From contig NZ_BCXG01000005.1 of NCBI RefSeq assembly GCF_001894985.1, forward strand, positions 186,001 to 250,000: a DNA stretch of 64,000 nt, in the 5' to 3' direction. Positions 26,365 to 34,845 of the stretch are shown here, one piece after another; positions within the stretch are counted from its first letter, which is position 1, and each line of letters begins with the position of its first letter. Position numbers and translations under genes: made by a program. A model generated the notes under the pieces. That model was not told where the DNA came from. It searched no databases and was given only the letters and a program-made list of their open reading frames with translations. The DNA comes from Rhodococcus tukisamuensis NBRC 100609 (GTDB lineage: Bacteria; Actinomycetota; Actinomycetes; Mycobacteriales; Mycobacteriaceae).

Positions 26365-27000
26365 ATGACATCTGGTGACACTTCGGGGAGTGTCGGTGAA
26401 CGGGAACTGCAGCGCGAGCACGGCACGGTCGAGCGTGCCGAGCGGTTCTACTCCGACCAGGTCCTCGACCACCTGAACCCGACCATGATCGAGTTCACCA
26501 GCCGGCAGGAGATGGCCTTCATCGCCACCTCGGACTCCCGCGGCGAGTGCGACTCGTCCCTGCGCGCCGGCGAGCCCGGCTTCCTGCACGTGCTCGACGC
26601 ACAGACCCTGGCCTACCCCGAGTACCGCGGCAACGGCGTGATGGCCAGCCTGGGGAACATCCGGGAGAACCCGCACATCGGGATCCTGATGGTCGACTTC
26701 GTCGAGGACCTGATCGGCCTGCACGTCAACGGCTCCGCCCGCATCGTCGAGGACGACGCGATGCGCGCCGCCCACCCCGGCCTGCCGGCCGTCCACGCCG
26801 CCGGACGCACCCCGGAACGGTGGGTGGTGGTCGACGTGGAGGAAGCGTACATCCACTGCCGCAAGCACATTCCGCGGATGGCACCTGTGCCGCGGACCCG
26901 CGACTGGGGCAGCGACGACGTCCGGCGCAAGGGCGGGGACTACTTCGGCGCCAAGGCCGCCGCGCGCGAGCTCGCGGGCACTGCCGCCGTCACCGACTGA
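26365..27000 (+). CDS. Pyridoxamine 5'-phosphate oxidase-like (FMN split-barrel) protein
   Basis: A 211-residue protein of the PNPOx-like split-barrel class. MAFIATSDSRGECDSS (about 50-65) forms the first strands and flavin-contact loop, followed by YRGNGVMASLGNIRENPHIG and LHVNGSARIVEDD, family features of FMN- or F420-binding members. It is longer than the minimal Rv1155 type because of N- and C-terminal extensions. The ATG at 26365 is preceded by GGACTAGGAG. Its end overlaps the convergent PHP gene by 11 bases. The reaction is unknown. Confidence 0.8.
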   Translation: MTSGDTSGSVGERELQREHGTVERAERFYSDQVLDHLNPTMIEFTSRQEMAFIATSDSRGECDSSLRAGEPGFLHVLDAQTLAYPEYRGNGVMASLGNIRENPHIGILMVDFVEDLIGLHVNGSARIVEDDAMRAAHPGLPAVHAAGRTPERWVVVDVEEAYIHCRKHIPRMAPVPRTRDWGSDDVRRKGGDYFGAKAAARELAGTAAVTD

Positions 27001-28033
27001 CGGTGCGGTCCGCGGTCCAGGCCAGCAGCTCGTCCGCCGGCCAGGTGTTGACCACCCGCTCGGCGGGCACCGCGCTCGCCTGGGCCCGCTCGCATCCGTA
27101 GCCCTGGAAGTCGAGTTGGCCGGGCGCGTGCGCGTCGGTGTCGACGGCGAACAGGCAGCCGCGTTCGAGCGCCGTCGCGATCAGCCGGGCCGGCGGGTCG
27201 CGGCGCTCGGGCCGGCTGTTGATCTCCACCGCGGTGCCGAACTGCCGGCAGGCCTCGAACACCACCTCCGCGTTGAACTTCGACTCCGGCCTGGTGCCGC
27301 GGGCGCCCTCGACGAGCCGGCCGGTGCAGTGCCCGAGCACGTCCACGTGCGGGCTGGCGACGGCGCGGACCATCCGACGGGTCATCGCGTCGTGCTCCAT
27401 CGACAGCTTCGAGTGCACGCTGGCGACCACGACGTCCAGCTCGGCGAGCAGGTGCTCGTCCTGGTCGAGAGTGCCGTCGTCGAGGATGTCGACCTCGATG
27501 CCGGTGAGGATGCGGAAGGGCGCCAGCTCGGCGTTGAGTTCGGCGATCACCTCGAGCTGGCGACGCAGCCGGTCGGCGGACAGCCCGTTGGCGACGGTCA
27601 GCCGGGGCGAGTGGTCGGTGAGCGCGCAGTACTCGTGCCCGATCAGCGCCGCCCGGCGCATCATCTCCTCGATGGGGCTGCCGCCGTCCGACCAGTCGGA
27701 ATGGGTGTGCAGGTCGCCGCGCAGGGCGGCCAGCAGCTCCCGGCCGCCGGCCCCGATTTGCCCGGCCTTCGCCTTGACCTCGGTCAGGTACCGCGGCACC
27801 CGGCCCGCGTACGCCTCCGCGATCACGGCGGCGGTCTTCGGCCCGATCCCGCTCAGCGCGGTCCAGGTCTCGGTGCGGCCCAAGCGTTCTCGCTGCTCGA
27901 CCGACAGCGCGGCCACGATGTCCGCGGCCCGGCGGTAGGCCTTGACCCGGTGCGTCTCGGCCCGCCCGCGCTCGAGCCAGTACGCGATCTCCCGCAGCGC
28001 CTCGACCGGGTCCATCACCTCATCCTGGGCCAT
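26990..28033 (-). CDS. PHP-domain protein with N-terminal helix-hairpin-helix, PolX-like without polymerase
   Basis: A 347-residue protein. Residues about 8-90 carry a PolX-type 8-kDa/HhH segment (LSGIGPKTAAVIAEAY, 60-75), and about 103-347 a PHP phosphoesterase domain: the first metal motif DLHTHSDWSDG (107-117), LTDHSPR, EVDIL, SVHSK, DVLGHC and DTDAHAP are all present. The palm and fingers of family X polymerases are absent. Such proteins may act as 3'-5' exonucleases or phosphatases in repair. The start at 28033 was picked to keep the N-terminal helix; ATG at 28015 is also possible. It lies just downstream of ptsI, possibly co-transcribed. Confidence 0.88.
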   Translation of the reverse strand: MAQDEVMDPVEALREIAYWLERGRAETHRVKAYRRAADIVAALSVEQRERLGRTETWTALSGIGPKTAAVIAEAYAGRVPRYLTEVKAKAGQIGAGGRELLAALRGDLHTHSDWSDGGSPIEEMMRRAALIGHEYCALTDHSPRLTVANGLSADRLRRQLEVIAELNAELAPFRILTGIEVDILDDGTLDQDEHLLAELDVVVASVHSKLSMEHDAMTRRMVRAVASPHVDVLGHCTGRLVEGARGTRPESKFNAEVVFEACRQFGTAVEINSRPERRDPPARLIATALERGCLFAVDTDAHAPGQLDFQGYGCERAQASAVPAERVVNTWPADELLAWTADRTVSR

Positions 28034-28047
28034 CTCCCCCGACTCGG

Positions 28048-29754
28048 CTACCCCTGCAGGATCTGCGCCGCGCGCGCCCGGGCGGACTGCGGGTCGGCGC
28101 CGCCGAGCGCCGCCTCCGCCGCGCGGCGGCACTGCGCGAGGTCCGCGCCGGACAGCGCCGAACCGGTGGCCGCGACCGCGGTGGCGGCCATCGACAGCGA
28201 GGTGACCCCGAACCCGGCCAGCACGCAGGCGAGCAGCGGGTCGGCGGCCGCCTCGCCGCACACGCCGACCGGCTTCCCGGCCCGCGCGCCGTCGGCGGCG
28301 GTCCGGGCCACCAGCCCCAGCACGGCGGGCTGCCACGGGTCGCTCAACGCGGCCAACGACGCGGACAGCCGGTCCGCGGCCATCGTGTACTGGGTCAGGT
28401 CGTTGGTGCCGAGCGAGAGGAAGTCGACGTGCTCGAGCAGCCGGTCGGCTAGCAGCGCCGCCGACGGCACCTCCACCATCACCCCGGGCACCAGGTCGCG
28501 GGCCCGGACGGCCGTGGCGAACTCCGCCGCCTCGGCCACGGTCGCGATCATCGGGGCCATCACCAGCACCGACGCGGTCGACTCGCGCGCCGCCGCGGCG
28601 ATCGCGTCCAGCTGCCGCGCGAGCATCTCGGGATGCTCCGCCGCGATCCGGTAGCCGCGCACGCCGAGCGCCGGGTTGGGTTCGTCGGTGGGACCGGCGA
28701 ACTTGAGCGGCTTGTCCGAGCCGGCGTCGAGGGTGCGGACCACGACCTTGCGGCCGGCGAAGGCGTCGAACACCTCGCGGTAGATCGCCGCCTGCTCCTC
28801 GACGGTCGGCTCGGTGTCGCGGTCCAGGAACGCCAGTTCCGTGCGGAACAGGCCGACGCCCTCGGCCGCCGACGACGCGGCCGCGCGGGCGCCCGCGCCG
28901 TCCTGCACGTTGGCCAGCACCGCCACCGGGTGGCCGTCACGGGTGCGCCCCGGGCCGGTCCAGGACTCGGCGCGGCGGCGGACCTGCGCGGCGCGGGTGA
29001 CCGCGGCGGCGGCACGCTCGGGGTCGGGCTCGACCTCCACCCGTCCGGCGGCGCCGTCCACCAGGACCGGGGCGCCGACGCCGACGCCGTCGAGGCCGGC
29101 GACCCCGACCACGCAGGCGATGCCGAGCTGCCGGGCGATGATCGCGGTGTGGCTGGTGGGGCCGCCGAGAGTGGTCGCAATGCCCAAGACCAGGGCCGGG
29201 TCCAGGACGGCGGTGTCCGCCGGGGCCAGGTCCCGGGCCAGCAGCACCGACGGCACCGCCGGGGCCGGGATGCCCGGTTCGGGGGCGCCGAGCAGTTCGG
29301 CTACCACCCGGTCCCGCACGTCGAGCAGGTCGGTCACCCGTTCGGCCATCAGCCCGCCCAGCTTGGTGAAGACGGCCGCGAACTGCTCGGTGGCGGCGGC
29401 CGCCGCGGACTCCGCGCCCGCGCCGGCGTCGACGAGCGACCCGGCGGCGCCGAGCCAGCCGCGATCGGTGGCCAGCGCGGCCGTGGCCCGCAGCACCTCC
29501 GCACCCGCGCCCGCGGCGGCGTCGGCCCGGGCCAGCAGCCGCGCGGACACCGTCTCCGCGGCCGCGAGGAATCGCCGCTTCTCCGCCGGGCGGTCGGCCT
29601 CGGGCAGGTCGGCGCCTCGGTCCGGGATCGCGGGCCGCCCGCCGGGCCGGATCACCGGGCCGTAGCCGACCCCGGGCACTACCGGCGTGCCGGCCAGCAC
29701 GTCCGCACCGCCGTCCACCTGCGGCGCAGCGCTTCCTCGCTCAGACCCGGTCAT
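28048..29754 (-). CDS. ptsI: PTS enzyme I (PEP-protein phosphotransferase)
   Basis: A 568-residue enzyme I that takes phosphate from PEP and passes it to HPr. His202 in GGPTSHTAIIAR is the phospho-histidine. The PEP-binding TIM barrel follows, with FRTEL near 280, the metal-site region VMAPMIATVAEA, LVPGVMVE, LGTNDLTQYTMAADR and VCGEAAADPL. Upstream in-frame starts exist at 29778 and beyond; the ATG at 29754 has AGGAG five bases ahead. It is divergent from fruR and completes the fructose PTS encoded here. Confidence 0.95.
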   Translation of the reverse strand: MTGSERGSAAPQVDGGADVLAGTPVVPGVGYGPVIRPGGRPAIPDRGADLPEADRPAEKRRFLAAAETVSARLLARADAAAGAGAEVLRATAALATDRGWLGAAGSLVDAGAGAESAAAAATEQFAAVFTKLGGLMAERVTDLLDVRDRVVAELLGAPEPGIPAPAVPSVLLARDLAPADTAVLDPALVLGIATTLGGPTSHTAIIARQLGIACVVGVAGLDGVGVGAPVLVDGAAGRVEVEPDPERAAAAVTRAAQVRRRAESWTGPGRTRDGHPVAVLANVQDGAGARAAASSAAEGVGLFRTELAFLDRDTEPTVEEQAAIYREVFDAFAGRKVVVRTLDAGSDKPLKFAGPTDEPNPALGVRGYRIAAEHPEMLARQLDAIAAAARESTASVLVMAPMIATVAEAAEFATAVRARDLVPGVMVEVPSAALLADRLLEHVDFLSLGTNDLTQYTMAADRLSASLAALSDPWQPAVLGLVARTAADGARAGKPVGVCGEAAADPLLACVLAGFGVTSLSMAATAVAATGSALSGADLAQCRRAAEAALGGADPQSARARAAQILQG

Positions 29755-29897
29755 CCTCACTCCTCGGCTCGTTCCCATTACGACTCCCACGTCACTCAAC
29801 ACAAGCACTGTGACGAGGATTACCCCAAACCATTGACATGTCAACACATACAGGCGTAAAACAACATAAATCAACATTACTTCGGGCAGGAGGCCAC
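29755..29897. promoter_or_regulatory. ptsI-fruR divergent region with phased CAACA repeats
   Basis: The gap is AT-rich and holds CAACA at 29797, 29842, 29862 and 29872; the last three are 20 and 10 bases apart, about two and one helical turns. This suits a DeoR-type regulator such as the adjacent FruR acting on both promoters. The fruR ribosome site AGGAGG lies at 29888-29893. Confidence 0.55.
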
Positions 29898-30659
29898 ATG
29901 TACGCGGAAGAGCGACAGCAGGCGATCGCGGGGCTGATCGGCCAGCGCGGTCGCGTCTCGGTCGCCGACCTCGCGGAGGCCTACGAGGTGACCACCGAGA
30001 CGGTCCGCCGCGACCTCGCGGCCCTCGACCGGCTCGGCCTGATCCGCCGGGTGCACGGCGGCGCCGTGTCGGCCACCGCGATCACGCTCGGCGAGACGGG
30101 CCTGACCGAGCGCGAACACAGCCACGCCCAGGCCAAGGACCGGATCGCCGCGGCGGCGCTGGCCTACCTGCCGGGTCAGGGCGGCAGCATCGTGCTGGAC
30201 GCCGGCACCACCACGGCCCGGATCGCGCCGCTGCTCCCCGCCGAGCGCGAGCTGACCGTGGTCACCAACTCGATCCCGGTCGCCGCCCGGTGCGCGGGCC
30301 AGCACAGCCTGCAGGTGCTCGGCGGCCGGGTCCGCGGCGTCACCCAGGCGGTGGTCGGCGACCAGGCCGTCGCGACCCTCGCCGGCCTGCGCGTGGACGT
30401 CGCCTTCGTCGGGACCAACGCCCTCACCGTCGACCACGGGTTGTCCACCCCGGACCTCGACGAGGCCGCCGTCAAACGCGCCCTGGTCCGCTGCGCCAAC
30501 CTGGTGGTGGTGGTCGCCGACGCGAGCAAGGTCGGCCGGGAGGACCTCGTGAGCTTCGCCGCCGTCGACGCCGTGGACGTGCTGGTGACCGACACCGACC
30601 TCGATCCCGGTGCCCGCACCGAACTCGAGGCCCGCGGCATCGAGGTGGTCCTCGCATGA
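29898..30659 (+). CDS. fruR: DeoR-family regulator of the fructose PTS (FruR)
   Basis: A 253-residue DeoR repressor. The N-terminal HTH (RQQAIAGLIGQRGRVSVADLA, about 6-26, with TTETVRRDLAALDRLG) is followed by a DeoR C-terminal sugar-phosphate-binding domain (VLDAGTTTARIAPLL, NSIPVA, GGRVR, FVGTNAL). The ATG at 29898 has an ideal AGGAGG. Its stop overlaps the fruK start as ATGA. In relatives fructose-1-phosphate or fructose-1,6-bisphosphate is the effector. Confidence 0.93.
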   Translation: MYAEERQQAIAGLIGQRGRVSVADLAEAYEVTTETVRRDLAALDRLGLIRRVHGGAVSATAITLGETGLTEREHSHAQAKDRIAAAALAYLPGQGGSIVLDAGTTTARIAPLLPAERELTVVTNSIPVAARCAGQHSLQVLGGRVRGVTQAVVGDQAVATLAGLRVDVAFVGTNALTVDHGLSTPDLDEAAVKRALVRCANLVVVVADASKVGREDLVSFAAVDAVDVLVTDTDLDPGARTELEARGIEVVLA

Positions 30660-31681
30660 TCGTCACCCTCACCGCCAACCCCAGCCTCGACAGCACCGTC
30701 GAACTGGCCACCCGGCTCGAGCGCGGCGCGGTGCACCGCGCCGTCGCCACCAGCACCGATCCCGGCGGCAAGGGCGTCAACGTCGCCCGCGTGGTCGCGG
30801 CGGCGCAGTGCCCGGCCGTCGCGATCCTGCCCGCCCGCGCCGAGGACCCGCTGGTCGCCGCGCTCACCGACCGGGGCATCGCGCACCACCTGGTGCCCAC
30901 CGCGGGACCGGTCCGGGGCAACCTGACCGTCACCGAGCCGGACGGCACCACCACCAAGCTCAACGAACCGGGGCACCCCCTCGACACCGGCCAACTCGAC
31001 GCGCTCACCCGCCTGCTCGCCGAGCACGCCGGCGACGCCCGGTGGGTCGCGCTGTGCGGGTCGCTCCCGCCGGGGGCCCCGGACGACTGGTACGGCCACC
31101 TGGTGCGGACCCTGCGGGCGCTGCCCTGCGCGGTCGCGGTGGACACCTCCGACGTCCCGCTGCGCGCACTGGCCGCGGGCTTCCCCGGCACCGCGCCGGA
31201 CCTGGTGAAGCCGAACTCCGAGGAGCTGGCCCAGCTGACCGGCTACGACGCCGGCGCGCTCGAGGCGGCCGCCGACGCCGGCGACCCGAGCCTGACCGTC
31301 CGGGCCGCGCGGGCCCTGCTGGAGCGGGGAGTCGGCTCGGTGCTGGCCACCCTCGGCTCCGCGGGCGCCGTCCTGGTCACCGGCGAGGGCGCCTGGTTCG
31401 CCCGGGCCCCGCGGATCACCCCCCGCAGCACCGTGGGCGCGGGCGACTCCGCGCTCGCCGGCTACCTGCTCGCGCAGGTGGCCGGGGACGGCCCTCCGCG
31501 GGCCCTGCAGCTCGCGGTGGCCTACGGCACGGCCGCCGCCGGCCTGCCCGGCACCGCCCTCCCCCGCCCCGACCAGGTCGACCGCGACGCCGTCGTCGTC
31601 ACCACCCTCGACGCCCCGAATCCGACGGTCTGGGCCGCCGCACCATCCACCACGGCCGCCGACCCGGCCGCCGAGCACTGA
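30656..31681 (+). CDS. fruK: 1-phosphofructokinase (PfkB family)
   Basis: A 341-residue ribokinase-fold sugar kinase converting fructose-1-phosphate to fructose-1,6-bisphosphate. PfkB signatures: DPGGKGVNVARV (about 36-47) and STVGAGDSALAGY (about 258-270), the latter with the catalytic aspartate in GAGD. About 25 C-terminal residues are Ala/Thr/Pro-rich and dispensable-looking. The start overlaps the fruR stop (ATGA), and fruA starts nine bases after its end, so fruR-fruK-fruA form one unit. Confidence 0.94.
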   Translation: MIVTLTANPSLDSTVELATRLERGAVHRAVATSTDPGGKGVNVARVVAAAQCPAVAILPARAEDPLVAALTDRGIAHHLVPTAGPVRGNLTVTEPDGTTTKLNEPGHPLDTGQLDALTRLLAEHAGDARWVALCGSLPPGAPDDWYGHLVRTLRALPCAVAVDTSDVPLRALAAGFPGTAPDLVKPNSEELAQLTGYDAGALEAAADAGDPSLTVRAARALLERGVGSVLATLGSAGAVLVTGEGAWFARAPRITPRSTVGAGDSALAGYLLAQVAGDGPPRALQLAVAYGTAAAGLPGTALPRPDQVDRDAVVVTTLDAPNPTVWAAAPSTTAADPAAEH

Positions 31682-31690
31682 GGACCCGAC

Positions 31691-33718
31691 ATGTCCACTC
31701 CCACCGCAGGTTCCCCGGCGATCATCACCGCCGAGCTGATCGCCCTCGACGCCGACCTGGGCGCCGACACGGAGGCGGTCATCGGCTCGCTCGCGGCCCG
31801 GCTCGCCGGGGCCGGACGCGCCACCGACGTCGACGCCCTGCGCGTGGCGGCCCTGGCCCGCGAGGCGCAGTCCGCGACCGGGCTGCCCGGCGGCATCGCC
31901 ATCCCGCACTGCCGGTCCGCGGCCGTCACCGCCGCCTCCCTCGGGTTCGCGCGGCTGCAGCCGAAGGTCGACTTCGGCGCCCCCGACGGTCCCGCCGACC
32001 TGGTCTTCCTCATCGCCGCGCCCGAGGGCGCCGGTGCCGAACACATGAAGCTGCTCTCCGGCCTGGCCCGCGCGCTCGTGCGGCCCGAGTTCGTCGCGTC
32101 GCTGCGCGCGGCCCCGGACGCCGACGCGGTGGTGGCGCTGGTGCACGAGGCGCTCGGCCTCGAGGTACCCGGGCAGGCCGCACCGGCCCCCGCACCCGCA
32201 CCGACGCCCGTCGCCGCCGCACCGTCGACCTCCGGGCGCTACGTCGTCGCGGTCACCGCCTGCCCCACCGGCATCGCCCACACCTACATGGCCGCCGACT
32301 CGCTGGTCGCGGCCGGCGAACGGGCGTCGGTCCCGGTGCGGGTGGAGACCCAGGGCTCGAGCGGCGGCACGTCGCTGAGCCCCGAGGTGATCGCCGGCGC
32401 GGCCGCCGTCATCTTCGCCACCGACGTCGGCGTCAAGGGCCGGGAGCGCTTCGCGGGCAAGCCCGTCGTCGCGTCCGGCGTCAAGCGCGCCATCAACGAG
32501 CCCGACGTGATGCTCGCCGAGGCCGTGCGGGCCGCCGACGACCCGTCCGCCGCCCGGGTGGCCGGCACCGCCGCCGGAACCGACACCGCCGCGGCGGCCT
32601 CGGACGTCGGCTGGGGCACCCGGCTGCGCCAGATCCTGCTGACCGGCGTGAGCTACATGATCCCGTTCGTCGCCGCGGGCGGCCTGCTGATCGCGCTCGG
32701 CTTCCTCTTCGGCGGGTACGAGATCTCCAGCGGCGCCAAGGAAATCGTCCTCGACAACTCGCTGTGGAACCTGCCCGACGGCGGGCTCGGCACCTACCTG
32801 GGCGCCGTGCTCTACCAGCTCGGCTCGCTGGCGTTCAGCTTCCTCGTCCCGGCGCTGGCCGGTTACATCGCCTTCGCCATCGCCGACCGGCCCGGCCTCG
32901 CACCGGGTTTCACCGCCGGCGCGGTCGCGGTCTTCGTCGGCGCCGGCTTCATCGGCGGCCTGGTCGGCGGCATCATCGCCGGCTTCGCGGCCCTGTGGAT
33001 CGGCCGGCTCCGGGTGCCGCAGGTGCTCCGCGGCCTGATGCCGGTGGTCGTCATCCCGCTGTTCGCCACCCTCGTCGTCGGCGCGCTGATGTTCATGGTG
33101 CTCGGCCGGCCGCTGGCCGCGATCACCAGCGGCCTGACCAACTGGCTGGGCGGTCTGTCCGGCAGCTCCGCCGTCGCGCTCGGCATCATCCTCGGCCTGA
33201 TGATGTGCTTCGACCTCGGCGGCCCGGTCAACAAGGCGGCCTACGCATTCGCCGTAGCCGGGCTCAGCGTCACCGACCCGGCGACCCTGCGGATCATGGC
33301 CGCGGTGATGGCCGCCGGCATGGTGCCGCCGCTGGCGATGGCACTCGCGTCGACCATCCGGCCGGGCCTGTTCAGCGAGGCGGAGCGGGAGAACGGCAAG
33401 GCGGCCTGGTTCCTCGGCGCCGCGTTCATCTCCGAGGGTGCCATCCCGTTCGCCGCGGCCGACCCGCTGCGGGTGATCCCGTCGATGATGACGGGCGGCG
33501 CGGTGACCGGGGCGTTGATCATGGCCACCGACGTCACCCTCAGCGCCCCGCACGGCGGCATCTTCGTCCTGTTCGCGATCGGCAACATCGCCTGGTTCCT
33601 GATCTCGATCCTCGCCGGCATGGTCGTCGCTGCGGTCGCGGTGGTGCTGGCGAAGCAGTTCCTCCGCCGTCGTGGCGAGCCGGAGTCGGCGGACGAACTC
33701 GTCCCCGTCGCCGCCTGA
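31691..33718 (+). CDS. fruA: PTS fructose transporter subunit IIABC
   Basis: A 675-residue three-domain transporter. EIIA occupies about 1-155 with phospho-His73 (IPHCRS); an Ala/Pro linker follows; EIIB spans about 183-280 with phospho-Cys191 (VTACPTGIAHTYMAAD); EIIC (about 300-660) has around nine hydrophobic helices and the signature motif GGPVNKAAYAFA. It imports fructose as fructose-1-phosphate, the substrate of the adjacent FruK. Confidence 0.96.
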   Translation: MSTPTAGSPAIITAELIALDADLGADTEAVIGSLAARLAGAGRATDVDALRVAALAREAQSATGLPGGIAIPHCRSAAVTAASLGFARLQPKVDFGAPDGPADLVFLIAAPEGAGAEHMKLLSGLARALVRPEFVASLRAAPDADAVVALVHEALGLEVPGQAAPAPAPAPTPVAAAPSTSGRYVVAVTACPTGIAHTYMAADSLVAAGERASVPVRVETQGSSGGTSLSPEVIAGAAAVIFATDVGVKGRERFAGKPVVASGVKRAINEPDVMLAEAVRAADDPSAARVAGTAAGTDTAAAASDVGWGTRLRQILLTGVSYMIPFVAAGGLLIALGFLFGGYEISSGAKEIVLDNSLWNLPDGGLGTYLGAVLYQLGSLAFSFLVPALAGYIAFAIADRPGLAPGFTAGAVAVFVGAGFIGGLVGGIIAGFAALWIGRLRVPQVLRGLMPVVVIPLFATLVVGALMFMVLGRPLAAITSGLTNWLGGLSGSSAVALGIILGLMMCFDLGGPVNKAAYAFAVAGLSVTDPATLRIMAAVMAAGMVPPLAMALASTIRPGLFSEAERENGKAAWFLGAAFISEGAIPFAAADPLRVIPSMMTGGAVTGALIMATDVTLSAPHGGIFVLFAIGNIAWFLISILAGMVVAAVAVVLAKQFLRRRGEPESADELVPVAA

Positions 33719-33784
33719 TCGGCTGCCCCGCAACCGAACCCGCAAGTTCCGTCATCGAAATCTCCACCGAGGAAAGGTCACACC

Positions 33785-34042
33785 ATGCCCAGCACCACCG
33801 TCGCCGTCGGTTCGTCCATCGGCCTGCACGCCCGCCCCGCCGCCGTCATCGCCGAAGCGGTCACCTCGGCCGGGGTCCCGGTCACCCTGTCGGTGACCGG
33901 CGGCGACCCGGTCGACGCCGGCTCGGCTCTGATGATCATGACCCTCGGCGCGACGCAGGGCGTCGAGGTCACCGTCACCAGCGACGACCAGGCCGCCGTC
34001 GACGCGGTGGCCAAGCTGGTCGCCGCCGACCTGGACGCGTGA
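33785..34042 (+). CDS. ptsH: HPr phosphocarrier protein
   Basis: An 85-residue HPr. The phosphorylated His15 lies in GLHARPAA, and the serine-site region has Ser47 in DAGSALMIM. Actinobacteria generally lack HPr kinase use of this site. It follows fruA by 66 bases with a GAGGAAAGG ribosome site, and with EI (28048) and FruA gives a full phosphoryl chain. Confidence 0.97.
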   Translation: MPSTTVAVGSSIGLHARPAAVIAEAVTSAGVPVTLSVTGGDPVDAGSALMIMTLGATQGVEVTVTSDDQAAVDAVAKLVAADLDA

Positions 34043-34211
34043 CCCGCCACGCCCGGTTTGCGAGCAGGCCGGTGCAGCGGGGCGGCGGGTCCGGAGCGCC
34101 GGCCGGGCGGGGGGCCAGGTCACTGCGGCCTACTTATGCGGTCAGGTCTCGGAGTACTGGCGGTCGGCAACTCCCGGTGAGTTGGCGTCTCGATGCCGGT
34201 TGACGAAAGGT

Positions 34212-34396
34212 GTGGCCTTGACACGGAGGATTCGTGATGGGGTGTTCTTCACAACCCCAGCGGAGCTACCTCGGGGCGGGCACGAGCTGAGCCGAGACAA
34301 GGTTCTTGCGGCGCAGCGCGAGCGACTGATGATTGCCGCAACGGAACTGATGGCCGAGTCGGGCTATCGCGGCATACAGACAACACGTCTCGCCCT
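34212..34396 (+). pseudogene. Truncated TetR-family regulator gene (N-terminal remnant)
   Basis: From a GTG at 34212, preceded by GAAAGG, the frame encodes a typical TetR start: a basic arm and then AAQRERLMIAATELMAESG, the first helix and turn of the DNA-binding domain. Similarity stops after about RGIQTTR, before the recognition helix, and the frame runs into the terminator of the opposite gene. The remaining 150-odd residues are missing. It looks like the scar of a deletion joining two segments. Confidence 0.65.
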
Positions 34397-34419
34397 CCCT
34401 TCGAGTTTCGATCCCGCAC

Positions 34420-34451
34420 AAAGCCGCCCCTCCGTCGGGAGGAGCGGCTTT
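34420..34451. terminator. Intrinsic terminator with U-tract
   Basis: Arms 34420-34433 and 34438-34451 pair over 14 bp with one mismatch (AAAGCCGC...GCGGCTTT). Both outer ends are T-rich on the respective strand, so it is a bidirectional factor-independent terminator. It serves the small gene at 34472-34615 and blocks transcription from ptsH and the TetR remnant. Confidence 0.8.
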
Positions 34452-34460
34452 CGTGGTGCG

Positions 34461-34490
34461 GCTGGGCCTGCCTAGAAAGGCTGGCCCAGC
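34461..34490 (-). repeat. Hairpin overlapping the 3' end of the small membrane-peptide gene
   Basis: GCTGGGCC (34461-34468) pairs with GGCCCAGC (34483-34490), with GCC/GGC extending the stem beyond a T-T mismatch. It contains the stop codon of the 47-codon gene. Confidence 0.6.
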
Positions 34491-34615
34491 AGCGTCGCGA
34501 TCAATTGCAACGGCATCGTGACGAACGCCGCCCCGACGAAGAGTGCCGATCTCAGCGGATCACCGGCCAAGTACCCCTCGCGAATCCACTCCAAGGCATC
34601 CACAGCTGAACCCAT
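34472..34615 (-). CDS. 47-residue amphipathic/membrane peptide
   Basis: A short frame reading MGSAVDALEWIREGYLAGD then a hydrophobic segment PLRSALFVGAAFVTMPLQL and ending LIATLLGQPF. It has a strong ribosome site, GGGAGGG, seven bases before the ATG, a near-perfect palindrome (34674-34692) about 60 bases upstream, and a terminator immediately downstream. This full set of signals makes it a likely real gene. The last 27 residues could form one membrane helix. No family was recognised; a toxin-like or signalling peptide is possible but not shown. Confidence 0.6.
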   Translation of the reverse strand: MGSAVDALEWIREGYLAGDPLRSALFVGAAFVTMPLQLIATLLGQPF

Positions 34616-34673
34616 TCGATGTCCCTCCCCATTACTCTTGCGATTCACGGAACTGTCGTCCGCGAGAACTGTT

Positions 34674-34692
34674 CTGTTACAGGGTCTAACAG
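34674..34692. promoter_or_regulatory. TetR-like palindromic operator CTGTTA-N7-TAACAG
   Basis: A 6-bp perfect inverted repeat with a 7-base spacer lies upstream of the 47-residue peptide gene. The shape suits TetR regulators, and a broken TetR gene lies 300 bases away on the other side. Confidence 0.5.
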
Positions 34693-34845
34693 TGGGCGAC
34701 CCGTCGCCGTCACGTCCCCGGACCTGGCGTCACGCCGATCGGACGATTGTGACGCCGACGAGCAGTCGTCCTCCACCCGTATCGCCGCCGCACAATTCGC
34801 GCCAGGCCGTCTGACGTAGCCCCCGCGCTCGGAGCCGAGCGTCGG

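Noticed and set aside
26990-28033. DNA polymerase X
   Set aside because: Only the HhH and PHP parts are present; there is no nucleotidyltransferase palm with its aspartate motif.
28048-34042. PTS cluster as a novel system
   Set aside because: EI, FruR, FruK, FruA and HPr are all standard components in a common actinobacterial arrangement.
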